From the NCBI GenBank assembly GCA_017399005.1, contig JAFQEO010000035.1, positions 186,001 through 250,000 on the forward strand: a DNA stretch of 64,000 nt, in the 5' to 3' direction. The notes under the pieces were generated by a model. It worked only from the letters and a program-made list of their open reading frames with translations. It was not told the origin of the DNA and did no database searches. Position numbers and translations under genes: made by a program. The DNA is from Peptococcaceae bacterium. Lineage in GTDB: Bacteria; Bacillota; Peptococcia; Peptococcales; Peptococcaceae. This document shows, piece by piece, positions 62,466 to 64,000 of the stretch. The stretch's first letter is position 1. The number at the start of each line of letters is the position of its first letter.

Positions 62466-62583
62466 GTTTGTGTTATGAATCCCTCCGGGGGCTGCGTCCG
62501 TTTTTCTATCGTCGGTCTGTTTTATCCGGTTTTTATTTGTGTTCCTGCTTCTGCCCGATGAGCGTGCCGCTCAACTTTTGTGT
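62466..62583. repeat. 118-bp repeat, copy 2
   Basis: Matches 34333-34450 with one mismatch. Its right 51 bp code for the C-terminus of the gene at 62533-63021. Confidence 0.9.
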
Positions 62584-63021
62584 GCTATGGATTTTTGCCT
62601 CCAGCACGCGCAAATTATCGTACACTCGCACACAGGTGCCGCCGGTAAAGCGGATATACACACCGCTCTCATCCTGTATGAGCTGCTCTGCATGGTGCAG
62701 CACCACATAGCCGGTAACGGCATCGTACCGGCCGATTTTTTCCCGCCCTTTTACCGGCACCAGGCAAAACTCCTGCTTCAGCACAAGGGGCACACGGCGG
62801 GCATTTTGACCCAGCACCGTGCGGCTCTGCCGTGTTAATACCGACACGCTGCTTCTCAGGTGAAACAGCATATCATCCAGCACGCTGCACAGGCGTACGG
62901 GGATTTGCTCTGTACTGCCGTCTAAATAAAGAATCTCCGTGCCGTTGGTGCCGTCGGGCAGATATACCGGCAGAACGGCGCAGATTTGCTGCCAGTGGGT
63001 TTTATAACGGGGCGGGAGCAA
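62533..63021 (-). CDS. Hypothetical protein, distant resemblance to ComK
   Basis: 162 residues. Reads as alternating strands and short helices: LPVYLPDGTNGTEILYLDG, then LTRQSRTVLGQNARRVPLVL, FCLVPVKGREK, VVLHHAEQL and YIRFTGGTCVRVYDNLRVLE. The order (paired Arg-rich helix, hydrophobic-Pro strand, F-P strand, F-x-G-G box) is reminiscent of ComK competence regulators, but the similarity is weak and I leave it unnamed. Its 3' end is duplicated at 34333-34383. Confidence 0.6.
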   Translation of the reverse strand: MLPPRYKTHWQQICAVLPVYLPDGTNGTEILYLDGSTEQIPVRLCSVLDDMLFHLRSSVSVLTRQSRTVLGQNARRVPLVLKQEFCLVPVKGREKIGRYDAVTGYVVLHHAEQLIQDESGVYIRFTGGTCVRVYDNLRVLEAKIHSTQKLSGTLIGQKQEHK

Positions 63022-63063
63022 TGATTTTTGAATAAGGCAGCGCCTCCTTCTTCGGGGTTGGGA

Positions 63064-63175
63064 TAATTCGCCTGCGGCGAACGGGCTGTCGGGGACGCCA
63101 GCCCCTACACATTACGCCCGTAGGGGACGGCGCCACTAGCGCGCTTTTCTGCGCTGGAGACGTCCCGTCAATATT
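63064..63175. repeat. GTAGGGG-type dispersed repeat, copy 2
   Basis: Contains ACGGGCTGTCGGGGACGCC-AGCCCCTAC and GTAGGGGACGGCGCC...GACGTCCCGTC, sharing the CAGAAAAGCGCGC core on the opposite strand with 60376-60473. Confidence 0.7.
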
Positions 63176-63335
63176 AGTATCGGCCTTCCCAGATGGAGCC
63201 TTTCACCAGATCATAGATATCGGCATTGATATCCTGCAAATGCTCCACCGCAAAGGTGTTCTGGCGCAGTTCCAGCAGAATCTCCGTCAGCAGTTGTTTT
63301 TCGCTCAATGCCAGCAATTCTTCATGTTTTTCCAA
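63174..63335 (-). CDS. 53-residue hypothetical protein
   Basis: TTG start with GGAGG eight bases upstream; short acidic helical protein (MEKHEELLALSEKQLLTEIL start, LVKGSIWEGRY end). No hydrophobic segment. Codon use and ribosome site support it. It lies between two accessory genes of the same strand; function unknown. Confidence 0.6.
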   Translation of the reverse strand: MEKHEELLALSEKQLLTEILLELRQNTFAVEHLQDINADIYDLVKGSIWEGRY

Positions 63336-63372
63336 TCGGTTCGCCTCCTTTCTGTGAACCAGCCACTATCCC

Positions 63373-63496
63373 AGGAACGCAGGATTTTTGTCAGAGAACA
63401 AGGCGGATTTGGATTTTTTGAGCGACGCGTATTAAACATACGCAAGGCGAAAAAAATCCAAACCAACGCCGCTATCTGGCAAAAAGACAAGTTCCT
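63373..63496. repeat. 124-bp foldback element
   Basis: Arms AGGAAC..TTTTTGtCAG (63373-) and CTGgCAAAAA..GTTCCT (-63496) with inner pairs GGCG..TTTGGATTTTTT / AAAAAATCCAAA..CGCC and GCGTAT-taaac-ATACGC at the tip. Begins at the stop codon of the right-edge gene. MITE- or REP-like. Confidence 0.75.
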
Positions 63497-64000
63497 AAGC
63501 GGAGATTTCGCCACGCTGCCACTCGTATTCTTTCTCCACCGCCTCTTCCACGGTATGGATGCGGCGTTCATCAAATTTTTTGTAAATGCCCTCGATGTAG
63601 CTCCAGGTGCAGCCGTTCTGCATAGCGGCCTGCTGAAAGGCATAGCGCAGCAGGTCGGCTTTCTCTGTGCTGAATACGGCACCCCATTCCCCGTCTGGCA
63701 GGGTTCCGGGCATGTAGCATTTGTCGTACACTTTCTCCACGTCGCTTTCATATGCCGCCCGCCCCCAGTATTTACGCGTCAGTTCGGCGGCAAAGTTCTT
63801 CATCTGCACGATAACGCCTCTGGTGGTAAGATGCTGATTCTCGCCGTAGCGAATCTGCTCGTCCGGATTTTCTGCCGCTGCCTCCTCGCCCGCGCCTTGA
63901 CGAAGACGACGACTGGTTTTATCACATACATCCATATCTCCATCTACATCTCCATCTACATCCATATCCTTATCTACATCTACATCTTCATCTACATATT
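63495..64000 (-). CDS. DnaD-like protein with Asp-Val repeat linker (N-terminus beyond window)
   Basis: The reading frame is open to the right edge (about 167 codons visible). Visible order: repeat linker of Asp-Val/Gly/Met units (DVDVDKDMDVDG), a charged stretch, then a C-terminal domain LLRYAFQQAAMQNGCTWSYIEGIY with EYEWQRGE, matching the DnaD/phage replisome-organiser C-domain (A-x-x-x-A-x-x-x-G-x-x-W-x-Y-I-x-x-I). Such proteins load helicase at origins in Bacillota phages and elements. The N-terminal domain and start are not visible. Confidence 0.7.
   Translation of the reverse strand, partial: YVDEDVDVDKDMDVDGDVDGDMDVCDKTSRRLRQGAGEEAAAENPDEQIRYGENQHLTTRGVIVQMKNFAAELTRKYWGRAAYESDVEKVYDKCYMPGTLPDGEWGAVFSTEKADLLRYAFQQAAMQNGCTWSYIEGIYKKFDERRIHTVEEAVEKEYEWQRGEISA
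63930..63998. repeat. Hexanucleotide repeat tract
   Basis: Roughly eleven tandem units of GATGTA/GATGGA/GATATG type on the minus strand, in frame, coding Asp-Val/Gly/Met. Length variation by slippage would stay in frame. Confidence 0.8.

Noticed and set aside
34333-62583. attL/attR of a 28-kb prophage
   Set aside because: The DNA between the copies holds essential genes (der, dapA, infC, thrS, glnS) and no phage structural genes.

Overview
The window reads as the chromosome of a low-to-mid GC Bacillota (Firmicutes) with a Gram-positive type envelope. It has an LPXTG/sortase C pilus operon, a lysine riboswitch, a Thr T-box, a ribosomal-protein L20-type leader, an alpha/beta-type small acid-soluble spore protein and a YlmC/YmxH-family protein. 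These point to a spore-forming or formerly spore-forming anaerobic clostridial lineage. A more precise name is not justified from this sequence alone. Almost all genes are on the minus strand up to about 48 kb; two short plus-strand blocks follow.

Layout. 1-9.75 kb: a pilus operon read leftwards (coiled-coil protein, signal peptidase I, giant tip adhesin, major pilin, sortase C, and a second LPXTG-like protein cut by the left edge). 9.9-16.7 kb: trxA, tcdA, coaD, dnaE and a DRTGG/CBS/hot-dog regulator. 16.8-19.9 kb: SASP, an Rpn-type nuclease, small hypotheticals and an amidohydrolase. 20-24.3 kb: the ylxM-ffh-rpsP-khpA-ylqD-rimM-trmD operon. 24.4-28.4 kb: DUF1653/DUF554, azlCD and two membrane proteins. 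28.4-37.9 kb: two copies of a phosphodiesterase-LysR module, separated by an amidase/holin/DUF2922/DUF1659 cluster, a large foldback element, iteron-like repeats and a type I toxin-antitoxin locus. 38.2-42.5 kb: der-plsY-gpsA-ykvA-ylmA. 42.6-45.8 kb: riboswitch-controlled dapB-asd-dapA. 46-48.3 kb: infC-rpmI-rplT. 48.5-54 kb (plus strand): a beta-CASP hydrolase, an antitoxin/GNAT pair, dacF and a second Rpn nuclease. 54-59.5 kb: thrS, a FeoB-like permease without a GTPase domain, and glnS. 59.6-64 kb: ymxH, an aromatic-acid exporter family protein, trmL, several palindromic repeats, and three accessory genes, the last running off the right edge.

The least expected signals are as follows. (1) Two accessory cassettes (antitoxin+GNAT and Rpn nuclease) lie directly behind housekeeping genes, each bounded by a duplication of the host gene's 3' end or terminator. 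(2) An ungapped 76-bp promoter/operator module is shared between the first Rpn gene and the antitoxin/GNAT cassette 33 kb away. (3) A previously unmarked 25-codon membrane toxin overlaps a convergent small RNA with its own promoter and terminator. (4) The tip adhesin has eleven H-x-H-x3-C repeats and a CHAP-like domain whose catalytic Cys and His are both replaced. (5) A 180-bp multibranched foldback lies between holin and amidase.

All calls are by eye; no database search was possible. Identity counts were made by hand.
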